A DNA stretch of 64,000 bases from Pseudomonadota bacterium (GTDB lineage: Bacteria > Pseudomonadota > Gammaproteobacteria > Burkholderiales > Thiobacillaceae). A program made the translations under genes and the position numbers. How positions within the stretch are numbered: the first letter of the stretch is position 1; each line of letters starts with the position of its first letter. A model generated the notes under the pieces. The model did no database searches and was not told where the DNA came from. It saw nothing but the letters and a program-made list of their open reading frames with translations. Where the stretch lies: the NCBI GenBank assembly GCA_021811235.1, contig JAJZPG010000007.1, positions 58,566 to 122,565 of the forward strand, in the 5' to 3' direction. Positions 28,888-39,059 of the stretch are shown here, one piece after another.

Positions 28888-31800
28888 TTACTTCAGCAGA
28901 TTAAACATGGTTATCACGTTGGCGGCACGCGCCTCCGCAGGCGAGCTGGCGCCCCCTGAAGGGGATAAATGCCAGCGCAGGCGGTTTTCGCCCGCCAGTT
29001 TGATGTCGCGCCGGGTCTGGATGAGCTGGATGATGCGGCCCGGGTCGATCGGTGGCTGCGGCACGAACTGCAGCAGGATGCTGTCGCTGCTGGCGTCGAC
29101 CTTGAGGATGCCGAGCGGGCGCGCGGCGAGGCGCAGCCGGTGGGTGTCGAGCAGCGCGCGCGCCGGGTCGGGCAACTGGCCGAAGCGGTCGATCAACTCC
29201 TCCTGCAGCAGGGTGAGGTCTTCGGCGTCGTGCACGCTCGCCAGCCGCTTGTACAGCACCAGCCGTTCGTGCACGTCGGGGCAGTAGTCGACCGGCAAGA
29301 GCGCCGGCGTGTGCAGGTTGATCTCCGACACCACGCCGAGCGGCTGGCTCATGTCGGGCTCCTTGCCCGCTTTCAGGCTTGCGACCGCACCGGACAGCAT
29401 GTCGTTGTAGAGCGAGAAGCCGACCTCGAGGATCTCGCCGCTCTGCTTCTCGCCCAGCACTTCGCCGGCGCCGCGGATCTCCAGGTCCTGGCGGGCGAGG
29501 TGGAAGCCCGAGCCCAGCTCCTCCATCAGCTGGATCGCCTCCAGGCGCTTCTTCGCCTGCGGCGTGAGGGCGCGGTCCTCGTCCACCAGCAGGTAGGCGA
29601 AGGCCTGGTGGTGCGAGCGCCCGACGCGGCCCCGCAGCTGGTGCAGCTGCGCCAGGCCGAATTTGTCGGCGCGGTTGATCAGGATGGTGTTGGCGGTCGG
29701 GATGTCGATGCCGGTCTCGATGATCGTGGTGCACAAGAGGATGTCGTAGCGCTGCTGGTAGAAGTCGCGGATCACCTGTTCCAGCTCGCGTTCGCCCATC
29801 TGGCCATGGCCGACGCGGATGCGCGCCTCCGGCAGCAGTTTCTCCAGCCGCTCGCGCATGGCCTCGATGGTGCTGACCTCGTTGTGCAGGAAGTACACCT
29901 GGCCACCGCGCTTCAGTTCGCGCAGCACCGCCTCGCGGATCAGGCCGCCGGAAAACGATTGCACGAAGGTCTTGATCGCCAGCCGCTTCTGCGGGGCCGT
30001 GGCGATGACCGAGAAGTCGCGGATGCCTTCGAGCGACATCGCCAGCGTGCGCGGGATCGGCGTGGCGGTCAGCGTCAGCACGTCGACCTCGGCACGCAGC
30101 GCCTTCAGCTGCTCCTTCTGCCGCACGCCAAAGCGGTGCTCCTCGTCGAGGATGACGAGACCGAGGCGGGCGAACTTGACGTCCTTCTGGATCAGCCGGT
30201 GGGTGCCGATGACGATGTCGAGCTTGCCGGCCGCAAGCGCCTGCAAGGCTTCGGCCTGCTCCTTCGGGCTGCGGAAGCGCGACAGTTCTGCAAGCTTCAC
30301 CGGCCACGCCGAGAAGCGGTCAGAGAAATTATTGAAGTGCTGCTCGGCCAGCAGCGTGGTCGGCACCAGCACCGCCACCTGGTAGCCGCCCATCACCGCC
30401 ATGAAGGCGGCGCGCAGCGCGACTTCGGTCTTGCCGAAGCCGACGTCGCCGCACACCAGGCGGTCCATCGGCTTGCCCGATTGCATGTCGGCCATCACCG
30501 CGGCGATCGCGGCGGCCTGATCGGGGGTCTCCTCGTAGCCGAAACCCTCGGCGAAGGCCTCGTAGTCGTGCGGCGAGAACTGGAAGGCGTGGCCCTCGCG
30601 CGCGGCGCGCAGGGCGTACAGGTTCAACAGCTCGGCGGCGGTGTCGCGCGCCGCCTGCATGGCGCGGCGGCGCGCCTTTTCCCACTGGTCGGTGCCAAGC
30701 TTGTGCAGCGGCACCGCGCCCTCGCCGGCGCCGGAATAGCGCGAGATCAGGTGCAGGTTAGCGACCGGCACGTAGAGCTTGTCGCCCTTGGCGTATTCGA
30801 GCTGTAGGAACTCGGTGTCGCCGTCGCCGAGATCCATGTTGATGAGGCCGAGATACTGGCCGACGCCGTACTGCGCGTGCACCACCGGGTCGCCTGGCTT
30901 GAGCTCGGAGAGGTCGCGCAGCAGATTGTCGATCTGCGTCGCGCGGACCTCGCGCGCGCGCCGGGTCTTCGGCGGGATGGCGTAGAGCTCGGTCTCGGTG
31001 ATGACGGCGAGCCGCCCATCCGAGGTAACGAAGCCTTCGGCCAGCGGGCCATGGGTCAAGAGGATGCGCGCGTTGGCTTGCCGGCTGTCTGCCCAGCTGT
31101 CGACGAGCGTGGCGTCGAGGCCGTGCTCGGCGAGGTATTCGTGCAGGGTCTCGCGCCGCCCGGCCGAGGGCGCAACGATCAGCACCGTGCCGGGAAATCC
31201 ATCGATGAAGCCTTGCAGTTTGGCGACCGGATGCGCCTCGCGGCGGTCGACGGCGATCGGCGGCACCGGGCGGGCCGGCCCGTCGCCGCCCTGCTCGACG
31301 TCGAGTCGGTCGTAGTCCTTGGCGAGTACAAAGAAAGCGTCGGTCGCGAGGAACAGCTCGGCAGGCGGCAAGAGCGGCCGGTCCTTGTCGCCCGAGAGCA
31401 GCCGGAAGCGGCCCTGCGCGTCGGCCCAGAACGCCTGCCCGGCAGGATCGAGTGCGCCGTGGGCGACCAGCCGGGTGGTCTTCGGCAGGTAGTCGAACAG
31501 CGTCGCCGTCTCCTCGAAGAACAGCGGCAGGTAGTACTCGATGCCTGCGGGCGCGAGGCCGTTGCTGATGTCCTTGTACAGTTTGGATTTCGACGGGTCG
31601 CCCTCGAAGCGCTCGCGGAAGGCCTGGCGGAAGCGGGTGATGCCGGCCTCGTCGAGCGGGAACTCGCGCGCCGGCAAGAGGCGCACCTCGTTCACCGGAT
31701 AGATGCTGCGCTGGCTGTCGACGTCGAACGCGCGCAGCGTCTCGATTTCGTTGTCGAACAGGTCGATGCGGTAGGGCAGGGCGCTGCCCATGGGGAAGAG

Positions 31801-32295
31801 ATCGATCAGCCCGCCGCGAATGCTGAACTCGCCCGGCGCGTAGACCTGGTTCACATGCGTATAGCCGCCCAGCGCCATCTGCGCGCGGAAGGCCGCCTCG
31901 TCGAGGACGTCTTTCTGCTTGAGGAAGAAGGTGTGGGCTGCGAGGAAGGCCGGCGGCGCCAGCCGGTACAGGGCGGTCGAGAGCGCCACCACGGCGACGT
32001 CGAACTCGCCGCGCGAAATCTGGTACAGCGTCGCCAGTCGCTCCGAAATCAGGTCGGGGTGCGGCGAAAAGCTGTCGTAGGGCAGGGTTTCCCAGTCGGG
32101 AAACGCGCACACGCGCAGGGTGGGGTCGAACCAGCGTAGTTCCTCGGCCAGGCGGTTGGCGTCCCACGCGCTCGCGCATACCACCGCCAGCGGCGCGGCA
32201 TGGCGCGCCTGCTCGGCCAGATAGAGCGCGTCAGCGGCCCCGGCGAGGCCGGACTGGCTACGGCCGGGAGAAGGGGCGGTGGGAGAGAACAGCAT
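28888..32295 (-). CDS. mfd: Transcription-repair coupling factor Mfd
   Basis: 1135 residues, full family length. The UvrB-like N-terminal domains start with the usual [24 protein letters not shown]. The RNA-polymerase-interacting domain ([17 protein letters not shown]) is central. The RecG-like translocase has Walker [10 protein letters not shown], the DEEH box in ILDEEHRFG and the TRG region. A C-terminal TRCF domain follows. It removes stalled RNA polymerase and recruits UvrA. I chose the ATG at 32295; an earlier ATG overlaps the ppa leader. Confidence 0.97.
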   Translation of the reverse strand: MLFSPTAPSPGRSQSGLAGAADALYLAEQARHAAPLAVVCASAWDANRLAEELRWFDPTLRVCAFPDWETLPYDSFSPHPDLISERLATLYQISRGEFDVAVVALSTALYRLAPPAFLAAHTFFLKQKDVLDEAAFRAQMALGGYTHVNQVYAPGEFSIRGGLIDLFPMGSALPYRIDLFDNEIETLRAFDVDSQRSIYPVNEVRLLPAREFPLDEAGITRFRQAFRERFEGDPSKSKLYKDISNGLAPAGIEYYLPLFFEETATLFDYLPKTTRLVAHGALDPAGQAFWADAQGRFRLLSGDKDRPLLPPAELFLATDAFFVLAKDYDRLDVEQGGDGPARPVPPIAVDRREAHPVAKLQGFIDGFPGTVLIVAPSAGRRETLHEYLAEHGLDATLVDSWADSRQANARILLTHGPLAEGFVTSDGRLAVITETELYAIPPKTRRAREVRATQIDNLLRDLSELKPGDPVVHAQYGVGQYLGLINMDLGDGDTEFLQLEYAKGDKLYVPVANLHLISRYSGAGEGAVPLHKLGTDQWEKARRRAMQAARDTAAELLNLYALRAAREGHAFQFSPHDYEAFAEGFGYEETPDQAAAIAAVMADMQSGKPMDRLVCGDVGFGKTEVALRAAFMAVMGGYQVAVLVPTTLLAEQHFNNFSDRFSAWPVKLAELSRFRSPKEQAEALQALAAGKLDIVIGTHRLIQKDVKFARLGLVILDEEHRFGVRQKEQLKALRAEVDVLTLTATPIPRTLAMSLEGIRDFSVIATAPQKRLAIKTFVQSFSGGLIREAVLRELKRGGQVYFLHNEVSTIEAMRERLEKLLPEARIRVGHGQMGERELEQVIRDFYQQRYDILLCTTIIETGIDIPTANTILINRADKFGLAQLHQLRGRVGRSHHQAFAYLLVDEDRALTPQAKKRLEAIQLMEELGSGFHLARQDLEIRGAGEVLGEKQSGEILEVGFSLYNDMLSGAVASLKAGKEPDMSQPLGVVSEINLHTPALLPVDYCPDVHERLVLYKRLASVHDAEDLTLLQEELIDRFGQLPDPARALLDTHRLRLAARPLGILKVDASSDSILLQFVPQPPIDPGRIIQLIQTRRDIKLAGENRLRWHLSPSGGASSPAEARAANVITMFNLLK

Positions 32296-32390
32296 GCAAA
32301 AAGTCGAAATTATCCTTGAAACGACGATCGGGCGCATCCAAGGGCACGAGGCCAAAGGGGGTGGGTGAGCGAAGGTGCGCGGCGGGCGGG

Positions 32391-32396
32391 TATAAT
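32391..32396 (+). promoter_or_regulatory. Probable -10 element of the ppa promoter
   Basis: A perfect TATAAT 34 bases before the ppa start. No good -35 is seen. Confidence 0.45.
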
Positions 32397-32429
32397 GCCG
32401 GGCTTTCCTGTTTTCGTGCCCTGAATATC

Positions 32430-32978
32430 ATGAGTCTCGACCGCGTCAGTTCCGGCCGCAACCTGCCCGACGATTTCAACGTCATCGTCGAAATCCCCGC
32501 CCACGGCGAACCCATCAAGTACGAAGTCGACAAGGAGTCCGGCGCCATGTTCGTCGACCGCTTCATGTCGACCGCCATGCACTATCCGTGCAACTACGGC
32601 TACATCCCCCATACCCTGTCGGAAGACGGCGACCCCGTCGACGTGCTGGTGATCACCCCGATCCCGCTGATCACCGGCGTGGTGGTGCGCTGCCGCCCCA
32701 TCGGCATGCTGAAGATGACCGACGAAGCCGGCGTCGACGCCAAACTGCTGGCGGTGCCGGTCGACAAGCTGTGCGGCCTGTACAAGGGCGTCAACAAGCC
32801 CGAAGACCTGCAGCCGCTGCTGCTGCAGCAGATCTCCCACTTCTTCGAGCACTACAAGGACCTCGAGAACGGCAAGTGGGTCAAGGTCGAGGGCTGGGTC
32901 GGCATCGACGACGCGCGTGCCGAAATCCTCGCGGGCGTGGAGCGCTATCGCAACGCAAAGGACAAGCCGGCGTTCTAG
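32430..32978 (+). CDS. ppa: Inorganic pyrophosphatase (family I, soluble)
   Basis: 182 residues. The type I signature is intact: the metal-binding Asp residues of [10 protein letters not shown], the substrate region YGYIPHTL, and [24 protein letters not shown] near the C-terminus. It hydrolyses pyrophosphate. In a bacterium with an APS-reductase/Qmo branch, pyrophosphate turnover also matters for sulfur metabolism, but the link to the nearby qmo cluster is only positional. The stop codon lies within a palindromic repeat. Confidence 0.96.
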   Translation: MSLDRVSSGRNLPDDFNVIVEIPAHGEPIKYEVDKESGAMFVDRFMSTAMHYPCNYGYIPHTLSEDGDPVDVLVITPIPLITGVVVRCRPIGMLKMTDEAGVDAKLLAVPVDKLCGLYKGVNKPEDLQPLLLQQISHFFEHYKDLENGKWVKVEGWVGIDDARAEILAGVERYRNAKDKPAF

Positions 32979-33100
32979 GGACTAGGATTTAGGGGCTGGG
33001 GACTAGGGAATGAGCGGCTGCGCCGTGCCTCGTGTATTCATGAAACGCGGCGAAGCCGCACAAAGCCCCCTAATCCCTAGCGCCTAGTCCCTAGATCCTA
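32975..33100. repeat. Nested inverted repeat with CTAGGGACTAGG motif between ppa and the phosphoesterase
   Basis: The outer left arm begins CTAGGGACTAGG at 32975 and contains a second near copy (GGGGACTAGGGA). The right arm ends with the complement CCTAGTCCCTAG near 33082-33094. Inner arms GCGGCTGCGCCG (33014-33025) and CGGCGAAGCCGC (33048-33059) are nearly complementary. The whole can fold as a two-level cruciform. It looks like a small dispersed intergenic repeat. Confidence 0.7.
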
Positions 33101-33108
33101 AAGCAACC

Positions 33109-33660
33109 ATGAAAATCTGTATCCTCTCCGACTCCCACGACAACCGTCGCCTCCTCGGCGCGGCGGTCGAGCACGCCAAGGCGAACGGGGCGGAAGCGGT
33201 GCTGCACTGCGGCGACGTGGTCGCGCCGACCACGCTGCGGGTGCTGCAGAAATTCGAACTGCCGGTGCACGTCATCCACGGCAACAACACCGGCGACCTC
33301 TACAACATGACGCGGCTCGCCGCCGAGCCCAACAGCGTGGTGCGCTACCACGGGCAGGACGCGGCCTTCACCCTGGCCGACCGCAACCTGTTTCTGGTGC
33401 ACTACCCGCACTACGCCCATGCGCTCGCCTGCACCGGCGACTACGACTTGGTGTGCTGCGGCCACGACCACAAATCCAGCATCTCGCAGGTCGCCACCGT
33501 CAAGGGCGGCCACACCTGGCTGATCAATCCCGGCACCGTCGGCGGCGTCGGCGCGCCGCCCACCTACATCATGGCCGACCTCGCGGCCATGCAATTCGAG
33601 ATCGTCACCGTCGAGGCCGCACCGGCTTCGATTCTGCCGCCGGTCACACCGCACGTGTGA
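33109..33660 (+). CDS. YfcE/MJ0936-type metallophosphoesterase
   Basis: 183 residues, calcineurin-like fold. Metal ligands are visible as DSHDN near the N-terminus, HCGDVV, HGNNTG, CGHDHK and INPGTVG. Family members hydrolyse phosphodiesters in vitro; the cellular substrate is unclear. It is separated from ppa by the inverted repeat. Confidence 0.88.
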   Translation: MKICILSDSHDNRRLLGAAVEHAKANGAEAVLHCGDVVAPTTLRVLQKFELPVHVIHGNNTGDLYNMTRLAAEPNSVVRYHGQDAAFTLADRNLFLVHYPHYAHALACTGDYDLVCCGHDHKSSISQVATVKGGHTWLINPGTVGGVGAPPTYIMADLAAMQFEIVTVEAAPASILPPVTPHV

Positions 33661-33862
33661 CATCCTCATCCGCATTTCCTCTTATTCCCGCATAGAAAAC
33701 TTCGATTGAGATTGCGCACTTGTCCGTGGCGACGGGCAGGGCCTTCGGAGTACCATTTCGGGAGTCGAATCCGGCCTCGAAAAACCGGCTATCCGGGAGG
33801 ATTCAAAGCCTCCAATCCCGGGTAATTCCACATGGCTTTGCATCCATCGGATGGAGGAAACA

Positions 33863-35146
33863 ATGACGGAGCATGTTGCAACCAACGAGACCATACTCGT
33901 GGTGGGCGGCGGGATTTCCGGCATGACCGCCGCGCTCGAAGCGGCCGAAACCGGCAAGAACGTCGTCCTGGTTGAGAAAAATCCCGCGCTGGGCGGACGC
34001 ACCTCGCAGCTGTATCGCTACTTCCCCAAGCTGTGCCACCCCGTGTGCGGTCTGGAGATCAACCAGCGCCGTCTGAAGAACAACCCCCGCGTGCGTGTGC
34101 TGACGCTGGCCGAAGTCTCCGGCATCGAAGGCAGCACCGGCAACTACACCGCCACCATCAGGATCAAGCCACGCTACGTCAACGAGAACTGCACCGCCTG
34201 TGGCGACTGCGAACGCGCGGTCGAGATGCAGGTTCCCGATCCGTTCAACTACAACCTCGGCCAGCACAAGGCGGCCTTTCTGCCGAACGCGATGGCCTAC
34301 CCGCAGCGCTACGTGCTGGACCCGGCGATCATCGGCAGCGCCGACGCCGAGAAGGCGAAAGCGGCGTGCAAGTACGGCGCGATCGACCTCGACATGAAAG
34401 AGGAAACGATCCAGGTCAAGGCCGGCGCGGTGGTGTGGGCGACCGGCTGGCAGCCCTACGACGCGAAGAAGATTCAGCCCTACGGCTACGGCCGCTTCAA
34501 GAACGTCATCACCAGCGTCGAATTCGAGCGCCTGGCCGACATCCATGGCCCCACCGGCGGCAAGATCCTGCGCCCCAGCGACGGCAAGGAAGCGAAGAAC
34601 ATCGCCTTCATCCAGTGCGCTGGCTCGCGCGACGAAAACCATTTGCGGCACTGCTCGCGCATCTGCTGCATGGCCTCGCTGAAGCAGACCCACTACGTGC
34701 GCGAGAAGTATCCGGAAGACGGCAAGTCGACCATCTACTACATCGACATCCGCGCCATCGACCGCTTCGAGGACTTCTATCAAAAAGTCCAGGCCGACCC
34801 TTCGGTGAGCTTCGTCAAGTCCAAGGTCGCGCGCATCTCCGAGGACGAGCACGGCAATCCGGTGTGCTGGGGCGTCAACACCGAAGGCTACAAGCGCTAC
34901 ACCACGCCGCATGACCTGGTGGTGCTGGCGGTCGGCATGGAGCCCTCGGTCAAGGGCGTCGACATCCCCGGCCACATCGTCGCCGATTCCTCCGGCTTCA
35001 TCGAAGCCGATCCGGCCAACGGCGCGGTGTTCGGTGCGGGCTGCGCGTCCAACGCGCTCGACGTGAACCGTGCGGTGCAATCGGCCACCGCAGCCGCGCT
35101 GCGCGCAATTCAGGTGGTGAACAAAGTAGCAAAGGCGGAGGCTTAA
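33863..35146 (+). CDS. qmoA: QmoA-like HdrA-family flavoprotein
   Basis: 427 residues. The FAD loop GGGISG is at 15-20, with FAD-binding LVEKNPALGGRTSQLYRYFPKLCHPVCGLEINQ following. Cysteine clusters in ENCTACGDCERAVE and CSRICC suggest Fe-S binding. Length and layout fit QmoA, the short HdrA-like subunit of the quinone-interacting oxidoreductase that exchanges electrons with APS reductase. ATG at 33863 follows GGAGG; an upstream in-frame ATG four codons earlier overlaps that site. First gene of a four-gene operon (3-base gap to qmoB). Confidence 0.88.
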   Translation: MTEHVATNETILVVGGGISGMTAALEAAETGKNVVLVEKNPALGGRTSQLYRYFPKLCHPVCGLEINQRRLKNNPRVRVLTLAEVSGIEGSTGNYTATIRIKPRYVNENCTACGDCERAVEMQVPDPFNYNLGQHKAAFLPNAMAYPQRYVLDPAIIGSADAEKAKAACKYGAIDLDMKEETIQVKAGAVVWATGWQPYDAKKIQPYGYGRFKNVITSVEFERLADIHGPTGGKILRPSDGKEAKNIAFIQCAGSRDENHLRHCSRICCMASLKQTHYVREKYPEDGKSTIYYIDIRAIDRFEDFYQKVQADPSVSFVKSKVARISEDEHGNPVCWGVNTEGYKRYTTPHDLVVLAVGMEPSVKGVDIPGHIVADSSGFIEADPANGAVFGAGCASNALDVNRAVQSATAAALRAIQVVNKVAKAEA

Positions 35147-35149
35147 ACA

Positions 35150-37381
35150 ATGGCTGACATCAAAGTCGCAGCATATATCTGCAAGGGCTGCGGTCTCGGC
35201 GAGCGTCTCGACACCGACGCGCTGGTGAAGATTGCACAGAAGGACGGCAAGGTGCCGATGGCCAAGTCGCACGATTTCCTGTGCTCGGCCGACGGCGTCG
35301 CGATGATCAGGAACGACATCGACAACGAAGGCGTCACCCACATCATGATCGGCGCCTGTTCGCGCCGTGCCAAGACCGAGGCGTTTTATTTCCCGAGCAA
35401 TGCCGTCGCACGCGCCAACCTGCGGGAAGGCGTGATCTGGATCCGTCCCGACACCGAGGAGGCGCGCGAGACCACCCAGGAGATGGCGGAAGATTACATC
35501 CGCATGGGCTGCGCCGAAGTGAAGGCGATGACCGCGCCCGGCGGCAACCCCAACACCGGCAGCAGCAAGACCCTGCTGGTCGTCGGCGGCGGCGTCACCG
35601 GCATGACCACGGCGATCGAAGCCTCGAAGACCGGCTACCCGGTCGTGCTGGTGGAAAAAACCGGCGAGCTCGGCGGCATGGCGGGCAAGCTCTACAAGCG
35701 CATCCCGGTACACGAGCCGTTCAAGTCGCCCGCCGACACCGGCGTCGCCGACCTGATCGCGCAGGTGATGGGCGACAGCAACATCAAGGTCTATCTCAAC
35801 GCCACGGTCGCCAAGACCGACGGCGCGCCGGGCCGCTTCGTCGTGGACATCGCCACCGAATCGGGGGCGACCCATACCGAGGACATCGGCGCGATCGTGC
35901 AGGCCTCCGGTTTCACGCTCTACGACATGAACAAGCTGCCTGAGCTCGGCGGCGGCCAGTCGCCCAACGTGGTCGACCAGTTGGGCCTGGAAAGCCTGGC
36001 GCGCGCCGCAGCAGCGGGCGACGGCGTGATCCGCCGTCCGTCGGACAACCAGCCGGTCAAATCGGTGGTGTTCGTGCAGTGCGCCGGCCAGCGCGACCCC
36101 ACCGGCACCCACCTCGCGTACTGCTCGGGCACCTGCTGCAACACCAGCATCAAGCAGGCGATGTACTTCAAGGACGCGAATCCTTCGGTCGACACGACGA
36201 TCATCTACACGGATCTCCGCACGCCCGGAAACGGCGAGGACTTCTACCGCAGCGCGCAGGAAAAGGGCGTGATCTTCACCAAGGGCAAGGTCGCCCAGGT
36301 GGTGCCCAACGGCGCCGGCAGCACGGTGAAGTTCCATGATCTGATCCTCGACGACACCGAAGCCGCGATGGCCGACGTCGACCTGGTGGTGCTCGCCACC
36401 GGCCAGGTGCCGAACTCCGGCGTCGACATCTTCGCCGCGCCGAAAGAATCCGAAGAGGGCGCGGTCGAGGTCAAGCCGATCTCCATCCTCAACCTGAACT
36501 ACCGTCAGGGCCCGGACGTGCCGCAGCTGAAGCAGGGTTTCACCGACTCGCACTTCATCTGCTTCCCCTACGAAACCCGCCGTACCGGCATCTACACCGC
36601 CGGCCCGGTGCGCCGTCCGATGGACATCGCGCAGGCGCGCGAGGACGCCACCGGCGCCGCGCTGAAGGCGATCCAGGCGCTGGAGAATGCGGAATTGGGC
36701 CGCGCCGCGCATCCGCGTTCGGGCGACCTGTCGTTCCCGAAAGTGCGTCTCGAAGGCTGCACCCAGTGCAAGCGCTGTACGGTCGAATGTCCGTTCGGCG
36801 CCATCGACGAGGATGAAAAACGCTTCCCGGTGTTCAACGAGTCGCGCTGCCGCCGCTGCGGCACCTGCATGGGTGCCTGCCCGGTGCGGGTGATCTCGTT
36901 CGAGAACTACTCGGTCAATACCGTCGGCGCGCAGGTCAAGGCGGTCGACATCCCCGACGAATTCTCCGAGAAGCCGCGCATCCTCATCCTCGCCTGCGAG
37001 AACGACGCCTACCCGGCGCTCGACATGGCGGGCATGAACCGCAACGAGTACTCGGCCTTCGTGCGCGTGATCCCGATCCGCTGCCTCGGCTCGGTCAACA
37101 CCATCTGGGTGACCGACGCGCTCAACGCCGGCTACGACGGCGTGATGATGATGGGCTGCAAGCACGGCGACGAATACCAGTGCCACTTCGTCAAGGGCTC
37201 CGAGCTCGGCCGCGTGCGCATGTCCAAGATCGACGACACGCTGAAGACGCTGAACCTGGAATCGGAGCGCGTGCGCGATCTCGAAGTCGCCATCACCGAC
37301 ATCGAGCGGGTGCCCGAGATGATCAACAAGTATGCCGCCGAGCTGGTTGCCGTTGGCCCCAGCCCGTTCAAGGGATTCTAA
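35150..37381 (+). CDS. qmoB: QmoB-like flavoprotein: HdrA domain, two [4Fe-4S] clusters, C-terminal MvhD domain
   Basis: 743 residues. An N-terminal cysteine-bearing region (CKGCGLGERLD) precedes the FAD loop GGGVTG at 146-151 and the HdrA core. A two-cluster ferredoxin insert lies at about 535-585 (CTQCKRCTVECPFG and CRRCGTCMGACPVR). An MvhD-like [2Fe-2S] domain occupies about 607-735, with cysteines in LACEND, IRCLGS and MGCKHGDEYQC. This fusion is the hallmark of QmoB. It is the likely electron hub between QmoA and HdrCB. Confidence 0.9.
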   Translation: MADIKVAAYICKGCGLGERLDTDALVKIAQKDGKVPMAKSHDFLCSADGVAMIRNDIDNEGVTHIMIGACSRRAKTEAFYFPSNAVARANLREGVIWIRPDTEEARETTQEMAEDYIRMGCAEVKAMTAPGGNPNTGSSKTLLVVGGGVTGMTTAIEASKTGYPVVLVEKTGELGGMAGKLYKRIPVHEPFKSPADTGVADLIAQVMGDSNIKVYLNATVAKTDGAPGRFVVDIATESGATHTEDIGAIVQASGFTLYDMNKLPELGGGQSPNVVDQLGLESLARAAAAGDGVIRRPSDNQPVKSVVFVQCAGQRDPTGTHLAYCSGTCCNTSIKQAMYFKDANPSVDTTIIYTDLRTPGNGEDFYRSAQEKGVIFTKGKVAQVVPNGAGSTVKFHDLILDDTEAAMADVDLVVLATGQVPNSGVDIFAAPKESEEGAVEVKPISILNLNYRQGPDVPQLKQGFTDSHFICFPYETRRTGIYTAGPVRRPMDIAQAREDATGAALKAIQALENAELGRAAHPRSGDLSFPKVRLEGCTQCKRCTVECPFGAIDEDEKRFPVFNESRCRRCGTCMGACPVRVISFENYSVNTVGAQVKAVDIPDEFSEKPRILILACENDAYPALDMAGMNRNEYSAFVRVIPIRCLGSVNTIWVTDALNAGYDGVMMMGCKHGDEYQCHFVKGSELGRVRMSKIDDTLKTLNLESERVRDLEVAITDIERVPEMINKYAAELVAVGPSPFKGF

Positions 37382-37433
37382 TCATGCATCGGCCATTTTT
37401 GACGATGCATCATTAAGCAGGCAAGGACACGAC

Positions 37434-38066
37434 ATGAGCGCAAACACCGCAGTGGCGGAGAAATATCGCAACAACTTCCTGAAGGAAATCGAAGAACAGG
37501 TCGAGATGGGCGACTGGGTGAAGATGTGCATGCAATGCGGCGTCTGCTCCGGTTCCTGCCCGACCAATTTCCAGAGCGCGTGGGAGCATCCGCCGCAGGA
37601 ACTCTTCATGATGATCCGCGCCGGCAAGCGCGAAGAAGTGCTGACCTCCAGCTCGATGTGGAACTGCACCTCGTGCTACAACTGCATCGTGCGCTGCCCG
37701 CGCAAGCTGCCGATCACCCACATCATGCACGGTATCGCCGAGTACGCGCACCGGCTCGGCATGGCGCCGAAACTGCAGCCGACGCGCTTCTTCTCCGGCC
37801 TGTTCTGGAAGAACGCGACCAAAACCGGCCGCGTCAACGAACTGAAACTCTCGATGGGCCTGTACTTCAAGGACGGCCTCGGCGCCGGCATCAAGGAAGG
37901 CATGAAGATGAAGGACGTCGCGCTCGGCCTGATGAAGGCCAAGCGGCTCAACCCCTTCGAGATCATCAAAGGCCACGCATGCAAGGACCAGAAGGGCATC
38001 CAGGCCATGCTGAAGAAGGCCTACGAAATCGAGCGTAGCCGCAAGGCCGCCAAGGTTGCAGGCTGA
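37434..38066 (+). CDS. hdrC: HdrC-like iron-sulfur subunit (soluble, in place of QmoC)
   Basis: 210 residues with two [4Fe-4S] motifs: C32-C35-C38-C42 followed by the usual SCPTNF, and C78-C81-C84-C88. It resembles the N-terminal half of QmoC, but no transmembrane helices follow; the rest is charged and helical. So the membrane cytochrome-b-like part of QmoC is absent. Start ATG at 37434, in the same operon. Confidence 0.9.
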   Translation: MSANTAVAEKYRNNFLKEIEEQVEMGDWVKMCMQCGVCSGSCPTNFQSAWEHPPQELFMMIRAGKREEVLTSSSMWNCTSCYNCIVRCPRKLPITHIMHGIAEYAHRLGMAPKLQPTRFFSGLFWKNATKTGRVNELKLSMGLYFKDGLGAGIKEGMKMKDVALGLMKAKRLNPFEIIKGHACKDQKGIQAMLKKAYEIERSRKAAKVAG

Positions 38067-38080
38067 GGAGAAAGACAGAA

Positions 38081-38992
38081 ATGGCCAAGAAAGAATACGC
38101 GTTCTACCCCGGCTGCTCGTCGCAGAAGGGCGCTTCCGCCTCCAACTACCTGACCTCGGTCGAATCGATGTGCAAGACGCTCGACGTCAAGCTCACCGAA
38201 ATCCCCGACTGGAACTGCTGCGGCGCCTCGATCGGCTACGCCGAGGCCGGCGAGCTGCCGCGCCACGTGATGAACGCGCGCAACTTCGCGCTGTCCGAGC
38301 AGCACCTGCCGGGGCAGGAGATCGTCGCCACCTGCGCCGCCTGCTGGCTGGGTGCACGCGAGACGCGCGAGCGCCTGACGCATTCCGATACCCTGATGGC
38401 CGATACCCGCGAGGCGCTGAAGGAAGCCGGGCTGCAGATCAAGGAGATGCCCGAGATCCGCCACATGGTCGAGGTGCTGATCGAGGACCTTGGCTTCGAG
38501 GAAATGGCGAAGCACGTCGTGCGCCCGCTCGAAGGCGTGAAGATCGCCGGCTACGTCGGCTGCCAGACCAACCGTCCGTTCGGCGTCGCCGGCGAATCGT
38601 TCGAGAACCCGATGTACCTCGACAAGATGGTCGAGATGGTCGGCGCCGAGGCCATCCCCGAGTACGACATGAAGGTGACCTGCTGCGGCGGCGCGCTGGC
38701 CTTCTCCGAGCCGGAGAAGGCGCAGGCGCAGATCAAGGACATCGTCGAGTCGGCCTACGACCACGGCGCCGAAATGATCGTCACGCCGTGCCCGCTGTGC
38801 CAGGCCAACGTCGAGATCTATCAGGGCCAGATCAACCAGCGCTACGGCACCAAGTTCAACATCCCGGTGATGTACTACAGTCAGTTGATGGTGGTGGCTT
38901 ACGGCGGCAGCGCCAAGGACGCCGCGCTCAACGGCCAGGTCATCAAGGCGCGTCGTCTGGAGGAGATCGCCGCCAAGCCGGTCAAGCGCTGA
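38081..38992 (+). CDS. hdrB: HdrB-like subunit with two CCG domains
   Basis: 303 residues with two complete cysteine-rich CCG domains: C12, C46, C47, C85, C88 and C161, C201, C202, C237, C240. In methanogen HdrB these bind non-cubane [4Fe-4S] clusters that reduce disulfides. Here it pairs with HdrC after qmoAB, an arrangement known in sulfate reducers that lack qmoC and reported in Thiobacillus. The natural electron acceptor or donor is not known from sequence. A strong terminator ends the operon. Confidence 0.92.
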   Translation: MAKKEYAFYPGCSSQKGASASNYLTSVESMCKTLDVKLTEIPDWNCCGASIGYAEAGELPRHVMNARNFALSEQHLPGQEIVATCAACWLGARETRERLTHSDTLMADTREALKEAGLQIKEMPEIRHMVEVLIEDLGFEEMAKHVVRPLEGVKIAGYVGCQTNRPFGVAGESFENPMYLDKMVEMVGAEAIPEYDMKVTCCGGALAFSEPEKAQAQIKDIVESAYDHGAEMIVTPCPLCQANVEIYQGQINQRYGTKFNIPVMYYSQLMVVAYGGSAKDAALNGQVIKARRLEEIAAKPVKR

Positions 38993-39016
38993 ACGGTTTC
39001 ACGATCGCCAGAAGAA

Positions 39017-39042
39017 ACAGGGGCCGCGGCCCCTGTTTTTTT
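39017..39042 (+). terminator. Rho-independent terminator of the qmoAB-hdrCB operon
   Basis: A perfect 20-base palindrome (39017-39036, ACAGGGGCCG and complement) runs into seven T, 25 bases after the hdrB stop. Confidence 0.92.
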
Positions 39043-39059
39043 GTGCCCCTCGGCGGGCT

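Noticed and set aside
33803..37186. 1127-codon open frame on the minus strand across the qmo genes
   Set aside because: Antisense shadow of qmoA and qmoB in GC-rich DNA. The product is Arg/His/Val/Asp-rich low-complexity sequence with no motif, while the plus strand has clear cofactor motifs.
33863..38992. A methanogen-type heterodisulfide reductase/hydrogenase complex
   Set aside because: The separate short HdrA-like protein plus the HdrA-ferredoxin-MvhD fusion is the QmoA/QmoB pattern. No hydrogenase subunits are present and the genomic context is betaproteobacterial.
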